Assembly: GCA_003222945.1 (NCBI GenBank)
Contig: QHXM01000072.1
Span: 1 to 64,000, forward strand
DNA: 64,000 nucleotides
Direction of reading: 5' to 3'
Source of the DNA: Acidobacteriota bacterium
Lineage (GTDB): Bacteria; Acidobacteriota; Blastocatellia; Pyrinomonadales; Pyrinomonadaceae
Shown here one piece after another: positions 9,368 to 17,046 of this stretch. The notes under the pieces are model-generated. The model ran no database searches. It was given only the letters and a program-made list of their open reading frames with translations, and was not told where the DNA came from. Position 1 is the first letter of the stretch. Every line of letters begins with the position of its first letter. The translations under genes and the position numbers were made by a program.

Positions 9368-10300
9368 ATGCACAAGCCTCTGGTCAGCGTCATCATTCCG
9401 AGCTACAACTACGCGCGCTACATAGGCGAGGCGATTGATAGCGTTCTAGCGCAGACTTACGCGAACGTGGAAGTCGTAGTCGTTGACAATAGTTCTACTG
9501 ATAACACGCTCGAAGTCTTGCGCGGCTACGGCGACTCCATAAGATGGTTTCAGCAGCCCAATCAGGGAGTGTCAGGATCGCGCAATCGTGGGATAGTGGA
9601 GAGTGGCGGTGAGCTTGTGGCCTTTCTGGATGCAGACGACGTGTGGCTGCCGGAAAAGCTCGCACGCCAAGTGGAATTTTTTAACGACCCGTGCATTGGA
9701 ATGGTCTATTGCGGATTGCAGTTCATAGATGCGCTGGGCAATCCGCTTGAACGAAGCGTTGAAGGTTTGCGCGGGCAGGTGCTTAAACGGATGGCTCTGC
9801 TTGAAGCGCCGGGAATTCCTGCTTGCGGCAGTTCTGCGATTGTGAGGCGCGAGGCACTGGAGAAAGCTGGAGGGTTCGACCGAGAGCTTTCAATATCAGC
9901 AGACTGGGACATGTGGCGGCGAATCAGTTGCCACTACGACGTGGAGTTTCTGCCAGAACCGCTCGTACTCTATCGCCAGCACGATTCAGCTATGCATCTG
10001 AAGGTCGATGTCTTCGCGCATGACATGTTGCACGCCTTCGAGAGCATGTTCTCGGATGCGGCGGCGCGTGAAGTTCATCCTCTGCGAAGACGATGCTATG
10101 CGAACCTTTACGCGCAATTGTCCGGCTCATACCATTATGCTGGACAATGGAGAAAGAGCATTCGTTACGGAATCAAGAGCGCACTCCTTTGGCCGCCGCG
10201 TCTCGCTTACTTGCTCGCATTCCCGTACAGAAGATGGCAAAGGCGCGCGGCGGCAAAGAATAGTTCGACTCTCCCTGCGACCGGGATGAAAGATGGATGA
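9368..10300 (+). CDS. Glycosyltransferase, GT2 family
   Basis: 310 residues. SVIIPSYNYARYIGEAIDS at residues 6-24 and FLDADDVWLPEKLARQV at about 87-103 give the GT-A nucleotide-binding fold with its DxD-like metal site (DADD). GFDRELSISADWDMWRRIS supplies the ED/D-W part of the acceptor site. There are no membrane segments, so it acts on cytoplasmic lipid-linked intermediates. It is the last gene before a 93-base gap with a possible promoter. Confidence 0.87.
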   Translation: MHKPLVSVIIPSYNYARYIGEAIDSVLAQTYANVEVVVVDNSSTDNTLEVLRGYGDSIRWFQQPNQGVSGSRNRGIVESGGELVAFLDADDVWLPEKLARQVEFFNDPCIGMVYCGLQFIDALGNPLERSVEGLRGQVLKRMALLEAPGIPACGSSAIVRREALEKAGGFDRELSISADWDMWRRISCHYDVEFLPEPLVLYRQHDSAMHLKVDVFAHDMLHAFESMFSDAAAREVHPLRRRCYANLYAQLSGSYHYAGQWRKSIRYGIKSALLWPPRLAYLLAFPYRRWQRRAAAKNSSTLPATGMKDG

Positions 10301-10308
10301 CGGCACTT

Positions 10309-10336
10309 TTGATAAAGTGTGGTTTCATGTTACGTT
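10309..10336 (+). promoter_or_regulatory. Possible sigma70-like promoter before rfbF
   Basis: TTGATA at 10309-10314 and TACGTT at 10331-10336 are 16 bases apart and lie 57 bases before the rfbF start, in the only notable gap in this stretch. The -10 box is poor. Offered as a candidate for internal transcription of the nucleotide-sugar genes. Confidence 0.25.
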
Positions 10337-10393
10337 AACGTCTTTGAATCGCGCCCGGAAAATCCTAATCTCAGTTAACGACGAAGAAGCTAA

Positions 10394-11110
10394 ATGAAAG
10401 TAGTTATTCTATGCGGCGGTCAGGGCACACGCCTACGCGAAGAGACTGAATATAGGCCAAAGCCTCTGGTCGATGTCGGAGGCCGCCCCATACTCTGGCA
10501 CATCATGAAGCTCTACGCTCATCACGGGTTTCGTGATTTTGTACTCTGCCTTGGCTATCGCGGCAACATGATTAAGGAATATTTTCTTAACTACGAGGCC
10601 ATGAACAACGACTTCATGATCTGCTTAGGTCAGAAGCATCACATCAATTATTTCGGCGCGCACGAGGAGCAGGATTTTCGCGTCACACTGGCCGACACAG
10701 GCCTTGATACCATGACGGGCGGGCGCGTGAAGATGATTGAGCGCTACATAACGGAAGACCTTTTCATGGTCACTTACGGCGACGGCCTGAGTGATGTGGA
10801 CATCACAAAGCTCCTGGAGTTTCATAAATCTCACGGGCGTCTTGCTACTGTGACGACCATGCGACCCATCTCGCGCTACGGCATCCTGGAGTTGGACGAG
10901 CAGGGCAACGTCACAGACTTTGCCGAGAAGCCGCAGATTGACGGCTGGGCTAACACAGGGTTCTTCGTCTTCAACCGCGCGGTCTTCGATTACATAAGCT
11001 GCGAGGCTGAATGCATTCTGGAGCGCGAACCGTTAGAAAGACTCGCGCGAGTCGGACAACTGATGGCTTACAGGCACGAGGGCTTGGCTTGTCGGCAGTT
11101 GGCTGGTTAA
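10394..11110 (+). CDS. rfbF: Glucose-1-phosphate cytidylyltransferase, C-terminus lost
   Basis: 238 residues. The N-terminal [17 protein letters not shown] (about 8-24) binds [36 protein letters not shown] and [15 protein letters not shown] are characteristic of RfbF, which makes CDP-glucose from glucose-1-phosphate and CTP. Family members run to about 255-260 residues; here homology stops at [10 protein letters not shown] (about residue 229) and nine unrelated residues follow to TAA 11108. The following dehydratase gene lacks its own beginning, so a stretch of DNA spanning both appears missing at about 11081. The enzyme core is intact, but the missing C-terminal part makes function doubtful unless the loss is an assembly error. 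Confidence 0.82.
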   Translation: MKVVILCGGQGTRLREETEYRPKPLVDVGGRPILWHIMKLYAHHGFRDFVLCLGYRGNMIKEYFLNYEAMNNDFMICLGQKHHINYFGAHEEQDFRVTLADTGLDTMTGGRVKMIERYITEDLFMVTYGDGLSDVDITKLLEFHKSHGRLATVTTMRPISRYGILELDEQGNVTDFAEKPQIDGWANTGFFVFNRAVFDYISCEAECILEREPLERLARVGQLMAYRHEGLACRQLAG

Positions 11111-12026
11111 AAGCCTGGTTGACGCTCGCGCGGATGTCGTCTGCTTAGTCCGCGACTGGGTCCCGCAATCGGAACTGGTGCGCGGGTCTGTGATAGAGAA
11201 TGTGAAGGTCGTTCGCGGAGACGTGTGCGACCAGCCGCTCTTGGAGCGCACGCTTGGTGAGTACGAGATTGACACTGTAATTCATCTGGCGGCGCAAACC
11301 ATCGTGGGCATTGCGAACCGCAACCCTTCGTCAACCTTCGAGAGCAACATCAAGGGGACGTGGACGCTTCTCGAAGCTTGTCGCAGAAGCCCTCAAGTCC
11401 GGCAAGTCGTCATCGCATCATCAGACAAAGCCTACGGCGATCAGGAGCAACTGCCTTATGACGAGCAGACGCCTTTGCAGGGACGCCACCCTTACGATGT
11501 CAGTAAGTCCTGCGCCGATCTAATCACGCACGCCTACGCGGTCACTTACAAGCTGCCCGTCGCCATCACACGCTGCGGAAATTTTTACGGAGGCGGCGAC
11601 CTGAACTGGAATCGGATTGTGCCGGGAACGATTCGTTCCATCCTGCGCGGGCAGCCGCCCGTCATACGCTCCGATGGCGACTACATACGCGACTATTTTT
11701 ACGTCAAGGATGGCGCAGCCGCTTACATGCTGCTTGCAGAGGCTCTAGCCGCACGGCCAGAACTTCGCGGCGAGGCTTTCAATTTCTCTAACGAGTTGCA
11801 GATAACGGTGCGTGAATTGGTTGATCGCATCCTTCTGCTTATGAATTCCGAACTCGTGCCTGAAATTAGAAATGAAGCTACGAACGAGATTCGCCGCCAG
11901 TATCTTTGTGCGGAGAAGGCGCGGACCTGTCTCAACTGGTCTCCCGTTTATAATCTTGATGCGGGCTTGAAAGAGACGATTGACTGGTATCGACAGTTTT
12001 TCTCTGTGGAGAGTCTCTATGATTGA
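11082..12026 (+). pseudogene. CDP-glucose 4,6-dehydratase-like SDR, N-terminus lost
   Basis: In the frame of 11082 the sequence reads [21 protein letters not shown], then [36 protein letters not shown] (the YxxxK pair) and [23 protein letters not shown]. This is a sugar-nucleotide 4,6-dehydratase of the RfbG kind. The start codon and the first turn of the NAD-binding GxxGxxG motif are absent; only the tail of that motif remains. A downstream GTG at 11178 could start a protein of 282 residues that would lack the cofactor site. The gene overlaps the next by 8 bases. With RfbF it would supply CDP-4-keto-6-deoxyglucose. I treat it as a truncated gene pending a read check. Confidence 0.75.
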
Positions 12027-12468
12027 CGGAGTCGAGGTGATTCCCTTAAAGCAGATTCCTGACGAGCGCGGGAAGATCATGCACATGCTCAGAAGCGACG
12101 ACCCGCACTTCGAGCAGTTCGGCGAGATATATTTTTCAGTCGTCTATCCGGGCGTCATTAAGGGTTGGCACATACACCGCGTGATGACTCTCAACTACGC
12201 CTGCGTACACGGCACGATCAAGCTGGTGCTCTATGATGACCGCGAAGGCTCACGGACGCGCGGACGTTTGCAGGAGCTTTTCATAGGCGAGTCTAACTAC
12301 GCTCTGGTTAAGATACCGCACGGCGTGTGGAACGGGTTTAAGGGCGTGGGCGTGGCCGCTGCGATTGTCGCCAACTGTTCGACCATCCCGCACGACCCTC
12401 ACGAGATAGACCGCTTAGACCCTTTTGATCCAGGCATCCCTTACGATTGGTCGTTGAAGCACAGATAG
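12019..12468 (+). CDS. dTDP-4-dehydrorhamnose 3,5-epimerase-like cupin
   Basis: 149 residues from ATG 12019, which overlaps the previous stop by 8 bases. The family N-terminus ([20 protein letters not shown]) and the cupin signature IKGWHIHR...[19 protein letters not shown], followed by [13 protein letters not shown], match RmlC-type and WxcM-like sugar epimerases and isomerases. RmlC enzymes invert C3 and/or C5 of a 4-keto-6-deoxy sugar nucleotide. The neighbours (cytidylyltransferase, dehydratase, reductase) suggest the substrate is CDP-linked rather than dTDP-linked; that is an inference. Confidence 0.82.
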   Translation: MIDGVEVIPLKQIPDERGKIMHMLRSDDPHFEQFGEIYFSVVYPGVIKGWHIHRVMTLNYACVHGTIKLVLYDDREGSRTRGRLQELFIGESNYALVKIPHGVWNGFKGVGVAAAIVANCSTIPHDPHEIDRLDPFDPGIPYDWSLKHR

Positions 12469-12482
12469 GGAGAAGTCAACGG

Positions 12483-13352
12483 GTGAAGATTCTTGTCACA
12501 GGCGCGGGCGGGATGCTCGGCTCGGATTTGTGTCGGGTACTCGAAGGATACGGGCACGAGGTTGCAGCCTACGCGCGCGAGCGCCTGGACGTGCGTGAGT
12601 TGAAGCAGGCCAGAGAGCTAATCTCACTTGAGCGTCCGCGTTGTGTCATTCACGCTGCGGCATTCACCAACGTTGACGAGAGCGAAAGGAATCCTGACAC
12701 GGCTTACGCTGCGAACACTCTGGGCGCTTGGAACGTAGCCCTGGCTTGCGCGCAGTTCGATGCCACGCTCGTTTACGTCAGCAGTTGCGGCATCTTCGAC
12801 GGGCAGAAGGAAACGCCCTACACAGAATTTGACGAGCCGCGTCCGCTGACGCATTACCATCGAAGCAAATACCTGGGCGAGCAATTGGTCGCACGCCACT
12901 CGGCACGCCACTTCATAGTGCGCCCCGGTTGGCTCTACGGCGGAAGCCTCACGCACCGGCGCAATTTCGTAGAGGCTCGCCGCCGCGAGGCTTTAACCAA
13001 GCCTGAGATTGTAAGCGCCAAAGATAAGTTCGGGTCTCCGACCTACACTGTGGATTTCGCGCGCCAGATTATGGAATTGATAGAGACCGAAGCTTACGGC
13101 ACTTACCACGTCGCCAATCTGGGCTTCGGCTCTCGTTTCGATTACGTCAGAGAGATCATCAAACACTTAGGGTTGCCGAATGAGGTGAAGCCCGTCGGCT
13201 CGGACCACTTCCAGCGCGCAGCGCCCGTCCCGGACTCTGAAGCGCTTGAAGATTGTTGCTTGAGGTTAAGAGGCATACTCAGGATGCGCCCTTGGCAGGA
13301 GGCTCTGGAAGATTATGTGAAGAACAGATTTCTACCGGAGTTGAATCAATAG
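12483..13352 (+). CDS. dTDP-4-dehydrorhamnose reductase-like SDR
   Basis: 289 residues from GTG 12483, placed by GGAGAAG upstream and by the family N-terminus (VKILVTGAGGMLGSDL). The Rossmann GAGGMLG motif, VIHAAAFTNVDESE, VYVSSCGIFDG and YHRSKYLGEQLV (YxxxK) identify an RmlD-type reductase that reduces the 4-keto group of a deoxysugar nucleotide. It completes a four-gene set: nucleotidylyltransferase, 4,6-dehydratase, 3,5-epimerase, 4-reductase. The end product would be a 6-deoxyhexose on CDP or dTDP. Confidence 0.82.
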   Translation: MKILVTGAGGMLGSDLCRVLEGYGHEVAAYARERLDVRELKQARELISLERPRCVIHAAAFTNVDESERNPDTAYAANTLGAWNVALACAQFDATLVYVSSCGIFDGQKETPYTEFDEPRPLTHYHRSKYLGEQLVARHSARHFIVRPGWLYGGSLTHRRNFVEARRREALTKPEIVSAKDKFGSPTYTVDFARQIMELIETEAYGTYHVANLGFGSRFDYVREIIKHLGLPNEVKPVGSDHFQRAAPVPDSEALEDCCLRLRGILRMRPWQEALEDYVKNRFLPELNQ

Positions 13353-13383
13353 TTCTGTCTAATTCAATTTGTTAGATAAATTG

Positions 13384-13435
13384 CCTACAGCTTTAGCTGT
13401 AGGAATGAGTAAGAAAAAAGATTTTGGCTTTAGCC
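13384..13435. repeat. REP-like GCTTTAGC palindromes
   Basis: Positions 13384-13391 and 13396-13403 are perfect inverted repeats around TTTA, and a second palindrome with the same core (GGCTTTAGCC, 13426-13435) follows 23 bases later. Two hairpins sharing a CTTTAG core in one 97-base gap look like a repetitive extragenic palindrome element. They lie upstream of the chosen start of the next gene. Confidence 0.5.
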
Positions 13436-13449
13436 GAACCACGCGGCGC

Positions 13450-14694
13450 ATGACACTCAAAGACAAGCGCGTTCTCTTCATCTCCTACAACGGGATGCTT
13501 GACCCTTTAGGGCAGAGCCAGGTCATTCCTTATTTACGCGAGTTGAGTCGCATTGGATTGCGTTTCACTTTGCTGAGCTTTGAGCGCGATGCAGCCTGGG
13601 ATTCGGAAGGCGTTGCAAAGTGCGAGGAATTAAAAGAGCAGTTGAACGCATACGATATTGAGTGGCATCGCCTTCGTTATCACAGGCGGCCTTCGCTGCC
13701 CGCGACCCTTTACGATGTGATGGCGGGCACGCGCTTCGCAAGCCAGCTTGTTCGGAAGAATCGAATCGAGGTAGTTCACGCGCGAAGTCACGTCCCGGCC
13801 ACCATCGCACTCAACTTAAAAAGAAGGTTTCCGTTAAAGATGATCTTTGACGTGCGCGGGCTGATGGCCGAAGAGTATATGGACGCGGGACACTGGCGTG
13901 AAGGAAGCCTTAAATACCGTTTGACGAAACGAACCGAGCGGCGCTTGTTTGCGGCGTCGGACGGAGTGGTCACGCTGACAGAAGCCATCTGGCCTCTGAT
14001 AAAGAATTGGGATGGTCTGGGCGGGCGCAATGTCTCGCACGCGGTCGTTCCCTGCTGCGCCGACCTTGAAAGGTTCAGGTTTGATGCGGAAGCAAGAGCG
14101 CGACGGCGTGCGGAGTTGCAGGTCGAAGATAAGTTCGTAGTGGTTTACAGCGGCTCAATCGGCGGCTGGTACATGACAGGCGAGATGATGGATTTCTTCG
14201 CGTCGCTCAGAGCCGCCGACTCGCGCGCTCACTTTCTATGGCTGACGACGGGCGCGCACGATGTGGTTAAAAGTATGATGCAGGCGCGAGGGATAGCCGA
14301 GGCGGATTACACTGTGCGCTCTGCTTCGCCTGCGGACGTTTCGTCGTACCTATCCGCGAGCGACGCAGGAATGGCTTTCATCAAACCCTGCTTCTCTAAG
14401 CTCGCTTCGTCGCCCACGAAGACCGCTGAATATCTGGCCTGTGGGTTGCCGCTCATACTCAATGCCGGAGTCGGTGATTCAGACGTGCTCGCAACGCGCG
14501 AACGAGTCGGCACGCTGGTCCATGATTTCACTTCGGAAGAGTATGAGCGCGCCGCTTCGGAAATCTTGAAGATGGCGGAAGACGTGGAAGCGAAGCGTGC
14601 GCGGACGCGCGAGGTCGCGGAGAGATTGTTTGACGTGCGCGGCGTGGGGCTTGAGCGATACGCTCGCCTTTACGAAGAGGTGAGTCGTAGTTAA
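13450..14694 (+). CDS. Glycosyltransferase, GT4 family
   Basis: 414 residues from ATG 13450; an upstream in-frame TTG at 13369 would add residues encoded by the palindromic repeat and is rejected. N-terminus KRVLFISYNGMLDPLGQSQVI is typical of a GT4 group found in exopolysaccharide loci. VVHARSHVPATIAL, MIFDVRGLMAEEY, VVYSGSIGGWYMTGEM, then FSKLASSPTKTAEYLACGLPLILN (donor site) follow. No ribosome-binding site is obvious. The stop is followed by the 21-bp repeat array rather than the next gene, so this may be the end of a transcript. Confidence 0.84.
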   Translation: MTLKDKRVLFISYNGMLDPLGQSQVIPYLRELSRIGLRFTLLSFERDAAWDSEGVAKCEELKEQLNAYDIEWHRLRYHRRPSLPATLYDVMAGTRFASQLVRKNRIEVVHARSHVPATIALNLKRRFPLKMIFDVRGLMAEEYMDAGHWREGSLKYRLTKRTERRLFAASDGVVTLTEAIWPLIKNWDGLGGRNVSHAVVPCCADLERFRFDAEARARRRAELQVEDKFVVVYSGSIGGWYMTGEMMDFFASLRAADSRAHFLWLTTGAHDVVKSMMQARGIAEADYTVRSASPADVSSYLSASDAGMAFIKPCFSKLASSPTKTAEYLACGLPLILNAGVGDSDVLATRERVGTLVHDFTSEEYERAASEILKMAEDVEAKRARTREVAERLFDVRGVGLERYARLYEEVSRS

Positions 14695-14767
14695 GACAAA
14701 GCTTTTGCTTTTATTGACAAGTGAAGCGCGAGGCGATGCAAGACCTTTGTCGGCTGCGAGAACGTTA

Positions 14768-14994
14768 TTGTAAGGCTTGTCAATGACATTTACATGCCTG
14801 ACAACGCCATTTACACGCCATACAGAGACGTTTACATGCATGTAAACGTCTCTGTATGGCGTGTAAACTTCAATTACATGCGTGTAAACGTTCTTGTATA
14901 GCTTGTAAACGTCATTTACATGCGTGACAACGGCGTTGCATGGCTTGTAAATGGCGTTGTCGGGCATGTAAATGGCGAAGTTGAGGCTGTAAAC
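14768..14994. repeat. 21-bp tandem repeat array that switches orientation
   Basis: TGTAAA-type cores start at 14841, 14862, 14883, 14904, 14925 (TGACAA), 14946, 14967 and 14988: exactly 21 bases apart eight times. To the left the reverse complement TTTACA starts at 14789, 14810 and 14831, again 21 apart, with a decayed copy at 14768. The orientation flips at 14838/14839. Twenty-one bases is two helical turns, so each core faces the same side of the helix. The array fills most of the 360-base gap between two glycosyltransferase genes. No protein-coding role is supported. Confidence 0.88.
14810..14867. repeat. Perfect 58-bp palindrome at the centre of the array
   Basis: The two 29-base arms are exact reverse complements with no spacer (centre TTTACATG/CATGTAAA at 14838/14839). 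It can form a cruciform in DNA or a very strong RNA hairpin. It has no T-run, so it is not a standard intrinsic terminator, though it would still stall or bound transcripts from either side. Confidence 0.9.
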
Positions 14995-15054
14995 AACGAT
15001 CTTTTATTCAATTAATTGCTGGCCTCACGCTGCAATGGAGTTCTTAGACCCTCT

Positions 15055-16158
15055 ATGAAAGTTCTGGCCTTAGCCTCGTATCCCGTACAGGCTGCCGCGA
15101 CGCGCTACCGTCTTGAGCAGTTTGTAGAGCCTCTGGCCGAACGCGGCATAGAGTTGGACGTGCGCCCGTTTCTCAACTCCAATCTTTTCACTTCGCTCTA
15201 CCGTCGCTCGGAATTGGCGCGCACGTCCTTCGGTCTTCTAAAGGCTGCGCTCAGGCGCGGCGATGATCTATTTGATGTGCGGGGCGCAGATGTAATCCTG
15301 GTGCAGCGCGAGGCTATGATGTTCGGTCCGCCCGTCTTTGAGTGGCTCTCGACGCGCGCCCTGCGACGCCCGATGGTTCTGGACTTGGACGATGCTACCT
15401 ACGTCTCATATACTAGCCCGACTTATGGACGCCTTGCGAGCGCCCTAAAATGGTTTAGAAAAACAGACGACCTGATTCGATGGGCGCGGGTTGTGACCTG
15501 CGGCAATCGCTATATAGCCGACTATGTGTCGAGTAAGAATGCGAGCGCCGTCATCATCCCGACTGTCGTTGACACGGACCGCTTTCGCCCTGTCGAAAGA
15601 GAGAGGGAGAACGACCCGCCGATCCTGGGTTGGATAGGTACGCATTCAACGTTTCCCTTTCTTGAGATGATCTTTCCAGCGCTCAGTGATCTTGCGCGCA
15701 CGCATCGCTTCAAACTGAAGGTGGTCGGAGCGGGTAAGCATGATGTTGAGATTCCGGGCGTAGAGGTAGAGAGCCTTGATTGGAAAATGGAACGTGATAT
15801 AGAGGATTTTCAATCTTTCGACATTGGCCTTTATCCGATTGACCTTGAGCGTTACGGTGCGGAATGGGTGATTGGCAAGTCAGGCTTTAAGGCCATACAG
15901 TACATGTCTGTTGGCATCCCCTATGTCGTCACACCCGTCGCCGCCTGCGCTGAAATCGGCGAAGCTGGCGTCACACATTTTTGTGCCGACACGCAAGGTG
16001 AGTGGCGCGAGTCTCTTGCGAGATTGATCTCGGACAGAGAGATGCGCCGGCGCATGGGCGAGGCCGGACGCCGCAACGCACTTCAGCATTACACGGTAGC
16101 AAAGCAGGCCGACACGCTCGCAGAAGTTTTGCGCGAAGCAGCCCGAAAGAATTTATGA
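15055..16158 (+). CDS. Glycosyltransferase, GT4-like
   Basis: 367 residues from ATG 15055, which matches the family N-terminus (MKVLALASYPVQAAATRYR). VILVQREAMMFGPP, LDLDDATYVSY, IPTVVDTDRF, ILGWIGTHSTFPFL and GLYPIDLERYGAEWVIGKSG identify a GT4-like group common in bacterial exopolysaccharide clusters. SGFKAIQYMSVGIPYVVTP is the donor-site region. It is the first gene after the 21-bp repeat array and may start a new transcript. Specificity is unknown. Confidence 0.83.
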   Translation: MKVLALASYPVQAAATRYRLEQFVEPLAERGIELDVRPFLNSNLFTSLYRRSELARTSFGLLKAALRRGDDLFDVRGADVILVQREAMMFGPPVFEWLSTRALRRPMVLDLDDATYVSYTSPTYGRLASALKWFRKTDDLIRWARVVTCGNRYIADYVSSKNASAVIIPTVVDTDRFRPVERERENDPPILGWIGTHSTFPFLEMIFPALSDLARTHRFKLKVVGAGKHDVEIPGVEVESLDWKMERDIEDFQSFDIGLYPIDLERYGAEWVIGKSGFKAIQYMSVGIPYVVTPVAACAEIGEAGVTHFCADTQGEWRESLARLISDREMRRRMGEAGRRNALQHYTVAKQADTLAEVLREAARKNL

Positions 16159-16234
16159 TGCATGGAGAGAACGATGCCGCCGCAGTAGCCACGAACCGGA
16201 ATGCTCAGACGGCTTCGACAGAAAAGAGGAGGCG

Positions 16235-16993
16235 GTGGCGAGAGTTGCGACCGAGCGTGTTCGTTCGTCAAGCCGTGTTTCACGCGCGCGTCTTGTTAGC
16301 CTGGCTTTCATCGCTCTGCTTCCGTCATTCCTGAAGAGGTTCTGTTACAGGCTCTTCTTCGGCTACCGCATTGGCAAGCGCGTTTCGATAGGCTTGAGTA
16401 TCCTGGATGCAGCCGAATGCGAGATTGCGGATGATGTCAGCATAGGCCACCTGAATCTAGTCATCGGCGTAAAGAGATTAAGCATGGGAGATCACGTTCG
16501 CATAGGGCATCTGAATATTTTGCGGGGCGGCGACGAGATTCAGATAGGACGATACGCCGAGATTATTAGAATGAATGAGATCAATTCGATTCCAGAACCC
16601 GATGCGGTCAATCCTGTGAACCCAAGGTTTCTGCTCGGAGCGGGCAGCATCGTCACCACAGGCCACAAGATAGATTTCACTGATCGAGTGGAGATTGGTC
16701 GTCGCACCATTCTGGGCGGGCGCAACTCTTCACTGTGGACGCACAATCGCCAGCGCACGCTGCCCATAGAGATAGGCTCATTTACTTACATAGGCTCTGA
16801 GATTCGCGTCGCTCCCGGAGGAGCAATACCCTCTCGTTGCATAGTAGGCATCGGAGCGGTCATCACGAAAAAGCTAAAAGAGGAGAACTATTTAATCGGA
16901 GGAGTCCCTGCCAAACCGATCAAGCCGCTCGACGCGGAGGACATCTTCCTTATAGAACAGAAAACGCGACCGGACCTGCCTGATAACATCTGA
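16235..16993 (+). CDS. Hexapeptide-repeat acyltransferase
   Basis: 252 residues. Repeated [IV]G-x4 turns (ISIGHLNLVIG, VRIGHLNIL, IQIGRYAEI, VEIGRRTILGG, IEIGSFTYIGSEI) form a left-handed beta-helix, and the C-terminal IGGVPAKPIKPLD is the usual end of O-acetyltransferases of the LbH family. It likely O-acetylates or otherwise acylates a sugar of the polysaccharide with acetyl-CoA. GTG 16235 has AGGAGG only two bases before it, an unusually short spacing, so the true start may be a few codons downstream. An open frame from ATG 16158 with no similarity precedes it and is not called. Confidence 0.78.
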   Translation: MARVATERVRSSSRVSRARLVSLAFIALLPSFLKRFCYRLFFGYRIGKRVSIGLSILDAAECEIADDVSIGHLNLVIGVKRLSMGDHVRIGHLNILRGGDEIQIGRYAEIIRMNEINSIPEPDAVNPVNPRFLLGAGSIVTTGHKIDFTDRVEIGRRTILGGRNSSLWTHNRQRTLPIEIGSFTYIGSEIRVAPGGAIPSRCIVGIGAVITKKLKEENYLIGGVPAKPIKPLDAEDIFLIEQKTRPDLPDNI

Positions 16994-17046
16994 TCGAACG
17001 GAAGCGCAAGGGTAGAATAGTTTGCGTATAACAGCTTCCGCCCAGG

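Noticed and set aside
14479-14967. Open frame with VYTHV-type heptad repeats on the - strand
   Set aside because: Created by the 21-bp DNA repeat; no ribosome-binding site and it continues in the antisense of a glycosyltransferase gene.
14760-15000. CRISPR array
   Set aside because: The 21-base units are contiguous with no unique spacers of 30-40 bases, and the orientation reverses in the centre. No cas gene is present.
16002-16334. 110-residue open frame before the acyltransferase
   Set aside because: Overlaps the end of the glycosyltransferase in another frame, low-complexity Arg-rich; no support as a gene.
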